Shown: positions 22,931 through 31,452, numbered from the stretch's first letter. The stretch is 45,376 nt of DNA from Verrucomicrobiota bacterium (GCA_023430565.1 JAEZAD010000122.1:1-45376); one strand, 5' to 3'. A program made the numbers and translations. The notes: generated from the letters alone by a model not told the origin.

Positions 22931-23554
22931 ATGAGAACCTGGCGAAAGTTCGCGCTCGCGACGTTGGCGGCGGCCGTGGCGCTGCCGGCTTTTGCTGACC
23001 GCGGGCGCGGGCATCGCGGCGGACCTCATCGTCACGGTTGGCACGGTCATGCGGGATGGCACCACGCGCACAACGCCCACTGGCATGATTCCCGGGCGGC
23101 GAGCGGTTTTTATGTCCGCCGGCATGCGCGGTATCGGCCGCATTCCCATGCGAGCTTCTCGTTCGGATATCCGGCTTTTCCACGCGTCTACTCGTATTCG
23201 CATTATGACTACGGCCGTCCGGTGGGGACGGCGCGGCCGAACTATGCGGCGAGTGGGTTGCTGCTCGGCGCGCTGGCGGGCGCGGTGATCGGAAACAACA
23301 GTGGCGATCTCGGAAACAGCGCGTGGCGGGGCGCGGCGCTCGGCGGCGTGGCGGGTTTGGCGGCCGGTGCGACCGTGGAAAACCGCGCGCGCGAGCGCGA
23401 GCGGCGCGAGGCAGCGGCGGCAGTTGACGAACCGCGGGTGGAACCGGCGGTGCGGGAAGAAAACCAAGTTCCGGCTGCGCGTGACGCGCCCCGGCCGGCC
23501 ACGAATGAGAAATCCTCGCGAATGGCCGAGGCGAACCGGCTGTTCGGACGATGA
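22931..23554 (+). CDS. His-rich secreted glycine-zipper protein
   Basis: 207 residues from ATG 22931, with signal peptide MRTWRKFALATLAAAVALPAFA. Residues 23-60 are extremely His/Gly rich (HRHGWHGHAGWHHAHNAHWH), then aromatic (YPAFPRVYSYSHYDYG). A glycine-zipper hydrophobic segment follows at about 95-135 (GLLLGALAGAVIGNNSG, ALGGVAGLAAGATVEN). The rest is charged and disordered. The His region could bind transition metals, but that is inference. It overlaps the following ATG (23551) by four bases and therefore heads module B. A longer start at 22895 is possible but would put twelve residues in front of the signal peptide. Confidence 0.75.
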   Translation: MRTWRKFALATLAAAVALPAFADRGRGHRGGPHRHGWHGHAGWHHAHNAHWHDSRAASGFYVRRHARYRPHSHASFSFGYPAFPRVYSYSHYDYGRPVGTARPNYAASGLLLGALAGAVIGNNSGDLGNSAWRGAALGGVAGLAAGATVENRARERERREAAAAVDEPRVEPAVREENQVPAARDAPRPATNEKSSRMAEANRLFGR

Positions 23555-23607
23555 GCAAATTCAAACGGCACCAATCTTCCGACCGGCGGATCAACACCGC
23601 CCCACCT

Positions 23608-24246
23608 ATGAAACAGCGAAATGTAGCGCGTATCGTTTTTTCGAGCACAGCGGCGGTCGCGCTGGGGATGTTGTCGGCCTGTGCCACGCGCGGCGTGAAA
23701 AATCCGGACGGTGTGGCCGTCACGGAAATGGGGGCGGATGAGCGCGGGTTTGTCGCGGGCACGGGAATCGAGTCGCAGGATCTCGTGACCGTGACGGATC
23801 GGATGACGCGCAGCATCCTGGGAATTCCGGAAATCGCGCGAGCGGAGGTGGCGCCACGCGTCGTGCTGGATTCGGTGGTGAACGACACGCGGTTTCCGAT
23901 CAACAAGGACATCTTTACCGATCGTATCCGGATCGGGCTGAACCGTCAGGCGATGGGCCGCGTGAGGTTTCTCGCGCGGGACCGGATGGCGACGCTGGAG
24001 CGCGAGCGGGAGCTGAAGCAAACGGGCCAAGTGACGGCGAGTGCGGATCCGAATGTGACGGAGTTTCGCGGCGCCGATTATTTTCTCACGGGAAAACTGT
24101 CGGGGCTGACGACGCGCACGAGTGCGGGGACGAGCGACTACGTGCTTTACAGCTTTCAGCTGATCGATGCGCGGACGAGCGAGATCGTATGGGAGGACGC
24201 GGCGGAGATTAAAAAGCAGGGGCTCGAGGACGCGGCGTATCGTTGA
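23608..24246 (+). CDS. LpoB-like lipoprotein (module B)
   Basis: 212 residues from ATG 23608, giving a clean lipoprotein signal with LSAC at Cys25 (Ala at +2). An ATG at 23551 that overlaps the upstream stop would add 19 residues. The mature part parallels the module A protein: DLVTVTDRMTRSILGIPEIARAEVAPRVVLDSVVNDTRFPINKDIFTDRIRIGLNRQ, then FRGADYFLTGKLSGL and VLYSFQLIDARTSEIVWEDAAEIKKQ. This is closer to canonical LpoB (DYFLxGKL, YSFQLIDxxTxEIVWE) than copy A. It is probably anchored in the outer membrane. It precedes the COG3014-like gene here, whereas in module A the LpoB-like gene is last. Confidence 0.85.
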   Translation: MKQRNVARIVFSSTAAVALGMLSACATRGVKNPDGVAVTEMGADERGFVAGTGIESQDLVTVTDRMTRSILGIPEIARAEVAPRVVLDSVVNDTRFPINKDIFTDRIRIGLNRQAMGRVRFLARDRMATLERERELKQTGQVTASADPNVTEFRGADYFLTGKLSGLTTRTSAGTSDYVLYSFQLIDARTSEIVWEDAAEIKKQGLEDAAYR

Positions 24247-24277
24247 GCGAGGACCAGCGGGGAGGATCCGCGTTGAC

Positions 24278-25510
24278 ATGAAAACGGGGGCACAACGCGG
24301 CGCGCTCGGAGCGCGCGCCCTAACGAGCGTGTTGCGTCTGATGGCGGCGGGCGGCGCAATGATCGTGCTGGGCGGGTGTTTTTCGCCGTCGCGGCTGCCA
24401 AGCATCGCCTACACGGGCGATCCCGTGATCGATGGCAATGCGCAGTTGGCGGCGGCGCGGCCGGAGGACCGGGTGTTGTGGAATTACCGGATCGCGGCGT
24501 CGGCGATGCGGGTGGGAAATTTCGAGGAGGCGAAAGCGAAGCTCGACGATGCGATTCTCACGATGGGCGGGATCATCACGAACTCGGCGGAAGCGGAGCG
24601 GACGCGGAGTTTGTTTTCGGCGGAGCGGTCGAAGGTGTTCATCGGCGAGCCCTACGAGCGGGTGATGGCGTATTATTATCGCGGGATTCTTTATTGGCGC
24701 GACGGCGAGCCGGACAACGCGCGCGCGTGTTTTCGGACGGCGCAGTTCATCGACAGCGATGCGGAGAACAAGAGCTACCGCAGCGATTACGTGCTGCTCG
24801 AGTATCTGGAAGGCCTGGCAAATGTGAAGCTCGGCGGGGATGGCCGCGAGGCGTATCGCCGCGCGGTGGAGAATGGAAAAGGCCGGCCGCTGCCGCCCTA
24901 TGATCGCGAGGCGAATGTGCTGGTGTTTACGGAATTCGGCGAGGGGCCGCGCAAATATTCCGGCGGCGAGCATGGGGAGCAGTTGCGGTTTGCGGTGGCG
25001 GACTCGCGCGCGCACTTCGCGACGCTGACGGTGGCGGGGCAGGCCGTGACCCTGCCGGCGTATGACGATCTCAACTACCAGGCGACGACGCGCGGCGGGC
25101 GCGTGATGGATCACATCCTGGGCAACAAGGCGGTGTTCAAGAGCACGACGAACGCGATCGGCGACGTGGCGGCCGTGGGCTCGATCGTGGCGGCGAGCCG
25201 GATGAACCGCTGGGACGGGACGCATAGCGAAGGGTCGCAAAACACGGCGCTGGCGCTCGGGGCGGTGGCGTTGATCAGCAAGATTGCCTCGGCGGCGACG
25301 ACGCCGGAGGCGGACACGCGGATGTGGCACAACCTGCCGCAGCGGCTGAGTTTCGCGACGGTGAAGCTGGAGCCGGGCGAGCATCCGGCGCGGCTGGAGT
25401 TTTTCGACGCGGGCGGAGCGAAGCTGGCGGCGCTTACCCAAGAGGTGACCCTCGTAGTCGATGATCCGGCGGAGGATACGGTGGTTTTTCTGAGTGAACT
25501 AAAACGCTGA
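24278..25510 (+). CDS. COG3014-like lipoprotein (module B)
   Basis: 410 residues from ATG 24278. Lipobox LGGC at Cys34 with Phe at +2. Helical repeat region about 60-190: LWNYRIAASAMRVGNFEEAKAKLDDAIL, GEPYERVMAYYYRGILYWRDGEPDNARACFRTAQ, VLLEYLEGLANVKL. These are TPR-like pairs. The C-terminal domain contains a hydrophobic AALGAVALISKIA-like stretch and ADTRMWHNLPQRLSFATVKLEPGEH, which matches ADTRTWSTLPKEFQYARVLTPADR in the module A protein. It is about 110 residues shorter than its paralogue, mainly in the Pro-rich linker. It sits between the LpoB-like and YcfL-like genes, in the same order as COG3014-YcfL in module A. Confidence 0.8.
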   Translation: MKTGAQRGALGARALTSVLRLMAAGGAMIVLGGCFSPSRLPSIAYTGDPVIDGNAQLAAARPEDRVLWNYRIAASAMRVGNFEEAKAKLDDAILTMGGIITNSAEAERTRSLFSAERSKVFIGEPYERVMAYYYRGILYWRDGEPDNARACFRTAQFIDSDAENKSYRSDYVLLEYLEGLANVKLGGDGREAYRRAVENGKGRPLPPYDREANVLVFTEFGEGPRKYSGGEHGEQLRFAVADSRAHFATLTVAGQAVTLPAYDDLNYQATTRGGRVMDHILGNKAVFKSTTNAIGDVAAVGSIVAASRMNRWDGTHSEGSQNTALALGAVALISKIASAATTPEADTRMWHNLPQRLSFATVKLEPGEHPARLEFFDAGGAKLAALTQEVTLVVDDPAEDTVVFLSELKR

Positions 25511-25535
25511 GGGGCAGTCTCACCGCTCACTGACT

Positions 25536-25958
25536 ATGAACCCAATGTATCGAACGACCGTGCTCGCCGCCGCCGCGGGATTTCTGCTGCTGGCGGGTTG
25601 TGCGACCGAGCCCGGGCCGTTTGCGCCGCAGGACACGACAAAATATACCGTCGAGAACACCGAGAAATTCGTGCTGCTCGACAAGCCGGCGCAGTATTCG
25701 ATCACGTGCACGGGGCTGCAGGAGCGGATCCTGCCGGACGGGCGGTTGGAGGTGGTGGCGAATGTGAAGAATCGCGAGAAGCGGCGGCTGCAGGTCCAGA
25801 TCAACTGCGTGTTCAAGGACGAGCAGGGATTTTCGACGGGGGATGAAACCCCGTTCCAGAATTTGATTCTGGCCGAGTATGCGACGGAGGCGGTGCGGTT
25901 CACGGCGGCGAATCCGCTGGCGAAGCGCTATACGATTCGGGTGCGACAGGCGCGGTAG
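25536..25958 (+). CDS. YcfL-like (DUF1425) lipoprotein (module B)
   Basis: 140 residues. Lipobox LAGC at Cys22 with Ala at +2. The mature domain has the YcfL pattern: YSITCTGLQERILPDGRLEVVANVKNREKRRLQVQINCVFKDEQGFSTGDETPFQNLILAEYATEAVRFTAANPLAKRYTIRVRQA. Two cysteines (in ITCTG and INCVF) could form a disulfide and are absent from the module A copy. It lies 25 bases after the COG3014-like gene and 16 bases before the last gene of the module. Confidence 0.8.
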   Translation: MNPMYRTTVLAAAAGFLLLAGCATEPGPFAPQDTTKYTVENTEKFVLLDKPAQYSITCTGLQERILPDGRLEVVANVKNREKRRLQVQINCVFKDEQGFSTGDETPFQNLILAEYATEAVRFTAANPLAKRYTIRVRQAR

Positions 25959-25974
25959 CGAAAGGAGACAAGCC

Positions 25975-26835
25975 ATGAAACTCGCGATGCTGGTTTTGCT
26001 CTCGATCGCGGCGACGGCCGCGGGGGCGCCGGGACGCGAGCCGGGCGTGCCGGTGCGTCAGGCGCAGCCGGATACAACGCATCTGACCTTGCTCACGCCG
26101 CCGGGCGGCGAGAGCCAGCAGCTCTACGGGTCGCGGCGGGCGATACTGATCAACGAGGAGGCGGCGCGCGATGTGACGGCGCGGTTTCGCGAGACGTATG
26201 GGAAGGAAGCTGCGCCGCGGATCGCGGTGTTCGTGAATCGGGCGTTACTCGAGGAAGAGGAAGGAGTGCGGTTGACCGGACGGACGGAGCGTTTTGACGA
26301 GAGGACAACCGCGAAGGAAGGGGAGGGCCAGACGATCACGAGTGACGTGTCGGGTGAAAATACATATGCGGCGGACGAGCCGGAGGAGAAGCGCTCACTC
26401 GCGGATCAGCAGACGGAGCGCGAGATCGAGCGGTTGTTTGGGCGGGTGTTTCGGCACGGCGGCGCGACGCTCGCGGATGCGCGGGCGTCGGCGGCGTTGT
26501 TGGAAAAAGGCGAGGGGCAGCGGATCGCGCGGCTCTCGGGGCGCCCGCGGGCGGCGTTGAAGGAGGTGGCGGATATCGCGATCGAAGTGCTGGTCTCGAG
26601 CCGGCCGATGACGGTGCGGACGATTTCGGGCGATACGACGCTGGAGGTGCCGGACCTGCAGGTGACGGCGATCCGGTTGAGCGACGCGGCGATTTTGGGG
26701 CAGGCGGCGGCGAGCGATTTGCTCGGGGAGGGCGTGCGGGCGGCGCAGGTGGTGCGGCAGTTTGGCGTCGCGGATATCACGGAGGCGACGGCGTTCGCGT
26801 TGATGGAGGATATGTTGACGGGCGCGGAAGAGTAG
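25975..26835 (+). CDS. Secreted protein of module B, possibly CsgG/LpoB-like
   Basis: 286 residues from ATG 25975, chosen for the AAAGGAG ribosome-binding site eight to nine bases upstream and a signal peptide MKLAMLVLLSIAATAAGAPG. I cannot assign it to a family with confidence. Residues 60-90 (EEAARDVTARFRETYGKEAAPRIAVFVNRALL) and 195-250 (VADIAIEVLVSSRPMTVRTISGDTTLEVPDLQVTAIRLSDAAILGQ) follow the layout of CsgG/LpoB-like proteins: strand with N-R, helix, strand after AD, strand with a description of the variable. An acidic, probably disordered insert lies between. It closes module B. Confidence 0.7.
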   Translation: MKLAMLVLLSIAATAAGAPGREPGVPVRQAQPDTTHLTLLTPPGGESQQLYGSRRAILINEEAARDVTARFRETYGKEAAPRIAVFVNRALLEEEEGVRLTGRTERFDERTTAKEGEGQTITSDVSGENTYAADEPEEKRSLADQQTEREIERLFGRVFRHGGATLADARASAALLEKGEGQRIARLSGRPRAALKEVADIAIEVLVSSRPMTVRTISGDTTLEVPDLQVTAIRLSDAAILGQAAASDLLGEGVRAAQVVRQFGVADITEATAFALMEDMLTGAEE

Positions 26836-26854
26836 CGGGTGGGAGCGGAGGGGA

Positions 26855-27142
26855 TTACTCTTTCGAGGGTGGGGGCGGGATTTCGATTTTGGGCGGGGGG
26901 AGCGGCTCGAAGGTGATGTTTTTGGCGGCTTCGTTCATCTCCTTCACGGCGGCGTCGATGATGGCTTTTTCGGCGGCGTCGTCGCGCACGACAGGTTCGC
27001 CGGTGGAGAAATCGATCGTGGCGCGGTCGCGGATCTCGACGGTCGTCTTCGTCGAGAGCGGAGCGGGGCGGGGGCGAAGGAGGCGGAAGCCGAGAAAAAT
27101 AGCGGCGGCGAGGACGAGAAGCCAGAGGAGGATTTTTTTCAT
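26855..27142 (-). CDS. Hypothetical membrane-anchored small protein
   Basis: 95 residues. An N-terminal signal-anchor MKKILLWLLVLAAAIFLGFRLLRP is followed by a hydrophilic periplasmic segment (TTVEIRDRATIDFSTGEPVVRDDAAEKAIIDAAVKEMNE) and a Pro-rich tail ending PPPPSKE. I do not recognise a family. It begins six bases after the EamA stop on the same strand, so it is probably co-expressed with it. Coding potential is supported by the clean anchor and its spacing. Confidence 0.6.
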   Translation of the reverse strand: MKKILLWLLVLAAAIFLGFRLLRPRPAPLSTKTTVEIRDRATIDFSTGEPVVRDDAAEKAIIDAAVKEMNEAAKNITFEPLPPPKIEIPPPPSKE

Positions 27143-27148
27143 GACGGA

Positions 27149-28054
27149 TCAGCCGAGGGCGAGGGCGATGACGCCGGCGGCCATGAAGAGAGCGGCGAGG
27201 AGGCGACGACGGGAATCGGTTTCGTTGAGAAGTTTCGCCCCGAGGAAGGCGCCGATGACGATGCTGATTTCGCGGGCGGGGGCGATGTAGCTGACGGGAG
27301 TGAACGTCATCGCGGTGAGAATAAGGAGATAGGCGACGGGCGAGAGAAGGGCGACGCCGAAGATCCAGCGTTTCTTGGTGCGCCACTCGTGTTTCACGTC
27401 GGGCCAGCGGCGCGCGGCGAACGGCGAGAGGAGCGCGAGCTGGGTGAAGGCGGTGCCGCCGTCGTAGACGATCGGCGCGATGGCGAGGGCGGCGACGCCG
27501 TGGCGATCCCAGATCGTGTAGGTGGCGATGAGGACGCCGGAGACGAGGCCGTAGTTGATGGAAGCGAGCGGTGCAGCGGAAGGAAGGGTTCGGACGGCGG
27601 GGGCGTGGCGGTTGAGCGCGATGGCCTCGATTTTGGCGAAGCCGCCCGTGAGCCAGAAAATGCTGCCGACGATGACGAGGCCGCCGGCGAGCGCGAGCGG
27701 CGTGGGGCGTTCGCCGAGAAGAAGGATGGCGGCGCAGGTGGCGAGGAACGGACCGGTGCCGCGAGCGACGGGGTAGACCAGCGAGAAGTCGCCGTGGCGG
27801 TAGCTGCGCTGGAGGAAGAGCGTATAGCTGGTTTTGAGGACGCCGCTGCCGAAAATCCACAGGAGCGAGGCGAGGGAAAGATCGGGTTCGTAGACGGTGA
27901 AATAGAACGCGAGCACGGGCACGTAGCACGTGCAGATAACGCAGCCGACGACGAAGACGAAAGGCAGGCCGCCGGCGGAGCGTTTCGCGCAGTAGTTCCA
28001 AAACGCGTGCAGCACGGCGGCGAGCAGCACGAGGAGGAGCGCGAAGGCGGTCAT
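27149..28054 (-). CDS. EamA/DMT-superfamily transporter
   Basis: 301 residues with ten predicted TM helices in two EamA repeats: LLLVLLAAVLHAFWNYCAKRS at the start of the first, and FGVALLSPVAYLLILTAMTFTPVSYIAPAREISIVIGAFLGAKLLNE in the second. It is an inner-membrane permease with no recognisable substrate. The motif AVLHAFWN at the N-terminus is typical of one DMT subgroup. The ATG at 28052-28054 places the first TM at residue 3. It is followed by the small anchored protein. Confidence 0.85.
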   Translation of the reverse strand: MTAFALLLVLLAAVLHAFWNYCAKRSAGGLPFVFVVGCVICTCYVPVLAFYFTVYEPDLSLASLLWIFGSGVLKTSYTLFLQRSYRHGDFSLVYPVARGTGPFLATCAAILLLGERPTPLALAGGLVIVGSIFWLTGGFAKIEAIALNRHAPAVRTLPSAAPLASINYGLVSGVLIATYTIWDRHGVAALAIAPIVYDGGTAFTQLALLSPFAARRWPDVKHEWRTKKRWIFGVALLSPVAYLLILTAMTFTPVSYIAPAREISIVIGAFLGAKLLNETDSRRRLLAALFMAAGVIALALG

Positions 28055-28118
28055 GGGCGGTGCGGCGAGAGAAAGGGGGAAGCGTGGAAATGGAAATGAG
28101 GAACGCGCGGGGCAGCAG

Positions 28119-28140
28119 TTCGCGGGCGCTCGCCGCTACG
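28119..28140. repeat. GCTGGCGCTCGC-type dispersed repeat, divergent copy
   Basis: TTCGCGGGCGCTCGCCGCTA plus CG in the gap between the divergent EamA and MATE genes. It aligns with the copy at 10811-10834. Confidence 0.6.
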
Positions 28141-28231
28141 TTCGGCAGCACAGTGGCGGGCGGGGAAGGTGCGGCGGTGTGATTCGCGTGAGATTTCGTT
28201 CGTGAGAATCGCGTTTTTGTCGGCAGGGTCG

Positions 28232-29563
28232 ATGCGTTGCATGCACCCGGTCTTGCGTGAAGTTCGTCCGACGCTGGCGCTGGCGCTGCCGATTGTGGTT
28301 GGGCAGGTCAGCCAGATGGTCGTGGGCATCACGGACAGCCTGATGGTGGGTCGGGTGGGCGCGGTGCCGCTGGCGTCGTCGTCGTTTGGGACGAGCATTT
28401 TCGGCGTTTTCTATGTGCTGGGAATTGGGTTGATGGTGCCGGTGTCGGTGTTCGTCGCGCACGCGCGCGGGGCGGAGCGGCCGGAGGAGTGCGGGGAGTA
28501 TCTGCGGCACGGGGTGGCGCTGGCGCTGGTGTTTGGCGTGGTGGAGACGCTGGCGATGATCGGGCTGGCGTTGCGGCTGGACTGGTTTGGGCAGCCGGCG
28601 GAAGTGGTCGAGGCGGTGAATCCGTTTTTCCTGCTGATCGGCGGAACGCTCACGCCGGTGCTGGTGAATCTGGCGTTGCGGCAGTTTGCGGAGGCGATGG
28701 GGCGGCCGTGGATGCCGGTCGCGGTGATGAGCGGAATCGTGGCGCTGAATGTGTTGTTAAACTGGATACTGATCTACGGGCGCTGGGGGGCGCCGGCGCT
28801 CGGGTTGACGGGCGCGGGGGTGGCGACGGCGATCGTGCGCGTGCTCGGGCCGCTGGCGCTGTTTGCGTGGATGGCGCGCGACGTGCGGTTGCGCGAGGCG
28901 TTGCCGAAGCGGTGGTGGGCGCCGCTCTCGGGCGCGCGGGTGAAGGAAATGCTGCGGCTGGGCGTGCCGGCGGCGGGAATGTTGTTGTTCGAGAGCGGGG
29001 CGTTCGCGGCGGCGGCGTTGATGATGGGGTGGCTCGGGACGGTGGCGCTGGCGGCGCACCAGATTGCGATTTCGTGTGCGTCGTTCACGTTCATGTTTCC
29101 GCTGGGCGTTTCGATGGCGGCGGGGATGCGGGTGAGCGCAGCGCTGGGTGCGGGCGAGCGGGAGCGGCTGCGGCCGGTGGGTTATGCGGCGCTGGGCGTG
29201 GGCGCGGCGACGATGATTTTCTTCATGGTCTGCTTTTTCGTCGGCGGGCGGACGATTGCGGAGTGGTTCGTGCGCGATGCGGCGGTGGTGGCGCTGGCGG
29301 CGCAACTGCTGGGGGTGGCGGCGTTGTTTCAGTTTTTCGACGGGGCGCAGGTGATCGGGGCGGGGCTGTTGCGCGGCTTGAAGGACGTGAAGGTGCCGGT
29401 GGCGATCACGTTCGTGGCGTATTGGGGACTCGCGATCGGCGGAGGATACTGGCTCGGCGTGCGGGGAGCGGTGGGGCCGACGGGCGTGTGGTGGGGGCTG
29501 GCGATCGGGCTGGCGTTTGCGGCGGTGTTTTTGGCGGTGCGGTTTCGGGCGCTGACGAAGTAG
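28232..29563 (+). CDS. MATE-family multidrug efflux transporter
   Basis: 443 residues with twelve TM helices. The N-terminal half contains LALPIVVGQVSQMVVGITDSLMVGRVGAVPLASSSFG, the classical NorM/MATE opening. The second half repeats the pattern at LGVPAAGMLLFESGAFAAAALMMGWLGTVALAAHQIAI. It exports cationic drugs or metabolites by Na+ or H+ antiport. The substrate is unknown. Start ATG 28232 (AGGG just upstream) is preferred; ATG 28241 is an alternative and an earlier ATG at 28169 would add unlikely residues. It stands alone between divergent and convergent neighbours. Confidence 0.92.
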   Translation: MRCMHPVLREVRPTLALALPIVVGQVSQMVVGITDSLMVGRVGAVPLASSSFGTSIFGVFYVLGIGLMVPVSVFVAHARGAERPEECGEYLRHGVALALVFGVVETLAMIGLALRLDWFGQPAEVVEAVNPFFLLIGGTLTPVLVNLALRQFAEAMGRPWMPVAVMSGIVALNVLLNWILIYGRWGAPALGLTGAGVATAIVRVLGPLALFAWMARDVRLREALPKRWWAPLSGARVKEMLRLGVPAAGMLLFESGAFAAAALMMGWLGTVALAAHQIAISCASFTFMFPLGVSMAAGMRVSAALGAGERERLRPVGYAALGVGAATMIFFMVCFFVGGRTIAEWFVRDAAVVALAAQLLGVAALFQFFDGAQVIGAGLLRGLKDVKVPVAITFVAYWGLAIGGGYWLGVRGAVGPTGVWWGLAIGLAFAAVFLAVRFRALTK

Positions 29564-29632
29564 CGGAAGCGGAAATGGCGGCAAAGAGGCGCAGAAGGCG
29601 CAGGAAAATGAGGCGAAGCGAAACCCAGGCGC

Positions 29633-29902
29633 TCACGTGGGGAGACGCGATTTCAGGTCGGCGAGGGTGAGGCCTTCGAGGCGGATGAGTTTTTGGCGGG
29701 AGGTGTCGCCGCGGAGAACGGAGACAGCGCGGCGGGGAAGGTCGAGCGTTTCGGCGAGGAAATCGCAGAGGGCGGCGTTGGCGCGGCCTTCGAGGGGCGG
29801 GGCGTGGACTTTAATTTTCAGGGCGTGGCCGAGCCAGCCGACGATCTCGGTGCGAGGGGCGTTGGGGATGGCTTTGACGGCAACGGTGCAGGATTTTTCC
29901 AC
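29633..29902 (-). CDS. DUF167 / YggU family protein
   Basis: 89 residues, the standard size. Conserved features are VAVKAIPNAPRTEIVGW, LKIKVHAPPLEGRANAALCDFLAETL, and LRGDTSRQKLIRLEGL, covering the whole DUF167 fold. The function of the family is unknown; members are small cytoplasmic proteins often adjacent to PLP or YggT-type genes. It starts 39 bases after the stop of the cystathionine gamma-synthase-like gene on the same strand. Confidence 0.92.
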   Translation of the reverse strand: MEKSCTVAVKAIPNAPRTEIVGWLGHALKIKVHAPPLEGRANAALCDFLAETLDLPRRAVSVLRGDTSRQKLIRLEGLTLADLKSRLPT

Positions 29903-29941
29903 GGAAAGAGCGCGAGCGAGCTCGTGGCCTACGAGCTGAAG

Positions 29942-31444
29942 TTAGTTCAGCGCCGCGGCGAGGTTCGCGATGATTTCGTCGGCGGGTTCGATGCCGATGG
30001 AGAGGCGGAGGAGATTCGGGTCGATGCCGCTCGCGGCGAGTTCGGCGCGACCCGCTTCGGTCGTGACGAGATCGTAGTGCGCGAGAAACATGAACGGGCA
30101 GATGAGCGTGGTCTTCATGCCGAAGCTGGGGCCTTTCGGAAGGTTGAGGCGGTCGTAGAAACGTTCGAGGGAATCGCGGAGCGTGAAGGTGATCATGCTG
30201 CCGACGGCGTCGGGCGAACGGGCGAGGCGGAGGTAGTTGTCGCGGGAGCCGGGGTGAAGCGACCAGAAGACGTCTTTGACTTTGGGGTGGGAGGAGAGGA
30301 ATTCGGCGACGCGGGGGACGGTGGCGTGGATTTGAGCGAGGACGCGAGGGGTGTCGCCAATCTGCGCGGCGAGGCGGGCGAGGTCGCGCGCGTAGAGCGG
30401 GTCGAGTCGGGCGGCGAGGGTGCGGCGGAGCGTGGCGGCGTCGGGCGTGGCGGGGTTGACGACGACGAGGCCGGCGGTGAGGTCGCCTTCGCTGGCGGCG
30501 TATTTGGTGAGGCTGGACACGACGACGTCGGCGTGCGGGAGGACGTCGAGGTTGAGCGGGCAGGAGATGGAAGGGTCGAGGATGACGGCGGCGCCGTGAC
30601 GGCGGGCGAGAGCGCAGATCGCGGCGACGTCCGGAGTCTGGATGAGGGGGTTGGTGGGAATTTCGGCGAAGAGGCCGGCGATGCGGTCGCCTTTTTCGGC
30701 GAAGAGTTTTTCGAGGGCGGCGAAGTCGAAGACGTCGCGGATGTGGACGTAGTCGTCGGGCGTGGCGGTGAATTTTTTAAGCAGGGCGATGGTGTCGAGG
30801 TAGAGCCAGCCGAGCTGGATCCAGATGGTGCGACCGCGGGCGGCCTGGAGGTCGGAGAGCGTGCGGAAGGCGACGTCGATCGCGCTCATGCCGCAGCTCG
30901 TGAGGAAGAGGTCGTCAGGGGTGGCGGTGGGGAATGCGGGCGCGAGGTGGCGGCGGACTTCGGCGAGGGCGTCGCCGGAGAAAAGTTCCTCGCGGGCGGC
31001 GGCGGGAAGGAGGCCGTGTTGGACGAGGCGGTCTTCGGCGGCGCGGGAGGAGAGGAAGCCGCCGGTGTTTTGGAGGAAGGTTTTTGCGCGGGTGGCGAGG
31101 TCGGCGGAGTCGGGATGCGCAAGGGCGTGGACGGGACCGTCGGTGAAGCGGATGACGTGGGCGGCGCCGAGGTGGGCGGCGAGGCGGTCGGCGACGCGGT
31201 CGGACGAGGCGAGCCAGAGGGTGTGGCCGGCGAGATTTTCGCGGGCGATGAGGTGGGCGGAGAGTTGTTGGAGGAAAGGGTGGACGACGAAGCGCGGGTA
31301 GCCGGACGTCATCTGCCGCGTGATCTCCGGATCTTTTTCCTCGTAGCCGCGGACGGCGCGCAGGGTGGGCAGGCTCGCGGAGACGGCGTGCGGGGACGCG
31401 GGCGGAATGCGCTGACCGAGAGGGATGGGCGTGAACGCGGGCAT
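29942..31444 (-). CDS. Cys/Met-metabolism PLP enzyme, cystathionine gamma-synthase-like (long form)
   Basis: 500 residues. Fold-type I PLP enzyme of the Cys/Met metabolism family. The Schiff-base Lys is probably Lys314 in SSLTKYAASEGD, with Asp290 in AVILDPS binding the pyridine nitrogen and SCGMSAI at 183-189 forming the phosphate loop. It has an N-terminal extension of about 100-120 residues: PHAVSASLPTLRAVRGYEEKDPE, then SGYPRFVVHPF, characteristic of the long cystathionine gamma-synthases otherwise best known in fungi. It would condense an O-acyl-homoserine (the MetX product) with cysteine or a thiol. The ATG at 31442-31444 is 8 bases from a leader repeat. Precise reaction is inferred. 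Confidence 0.82.
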   Translation of the reverse strand: MPAFTPIPLGQRIPPASPHAVSASLPTLRAVRGYEEKDPEITRQMTSGYPRFVVHPFLQQLSAHLIARENLAGHTLWLASSDRVADRLAAHLGAAHVIRFTDGPVHALAHPDSADLATRAKTFLQNTGGFLSSRAAEDRLVQHGLLPAAAREELFSGDALAEVRRHLAPAFPTATPDDLFLTSCGMSAIDVAFRTLSDLQAARGRTIWIQLGWLYLDTIALLKKFTATPDDYVHIRDVFDFAALEKLFAEKGDRIAGLFAEIPTNPLIQTPDVAAICALARRHGAAVILDPSISCPLNLDVLPHADVVVSSLTKYAASEGDLTAGLVVVNPATPDAATLRRTLAARLDPLYARDLARLAAQIGDTPRVLAQIHATVPRVAEFLSSHPKVKDVFWSLHPGSRDNYLRLARSPDAVGSMITFTLRDSLERFYDRLNLPKGPSFGMKTTLICPFMFLAHYDLVTTEAGRAELAASGIDPNLLRLSIGIEPADEIIANLAAALN

Positions 31445-31452
31445 GAGGACAG

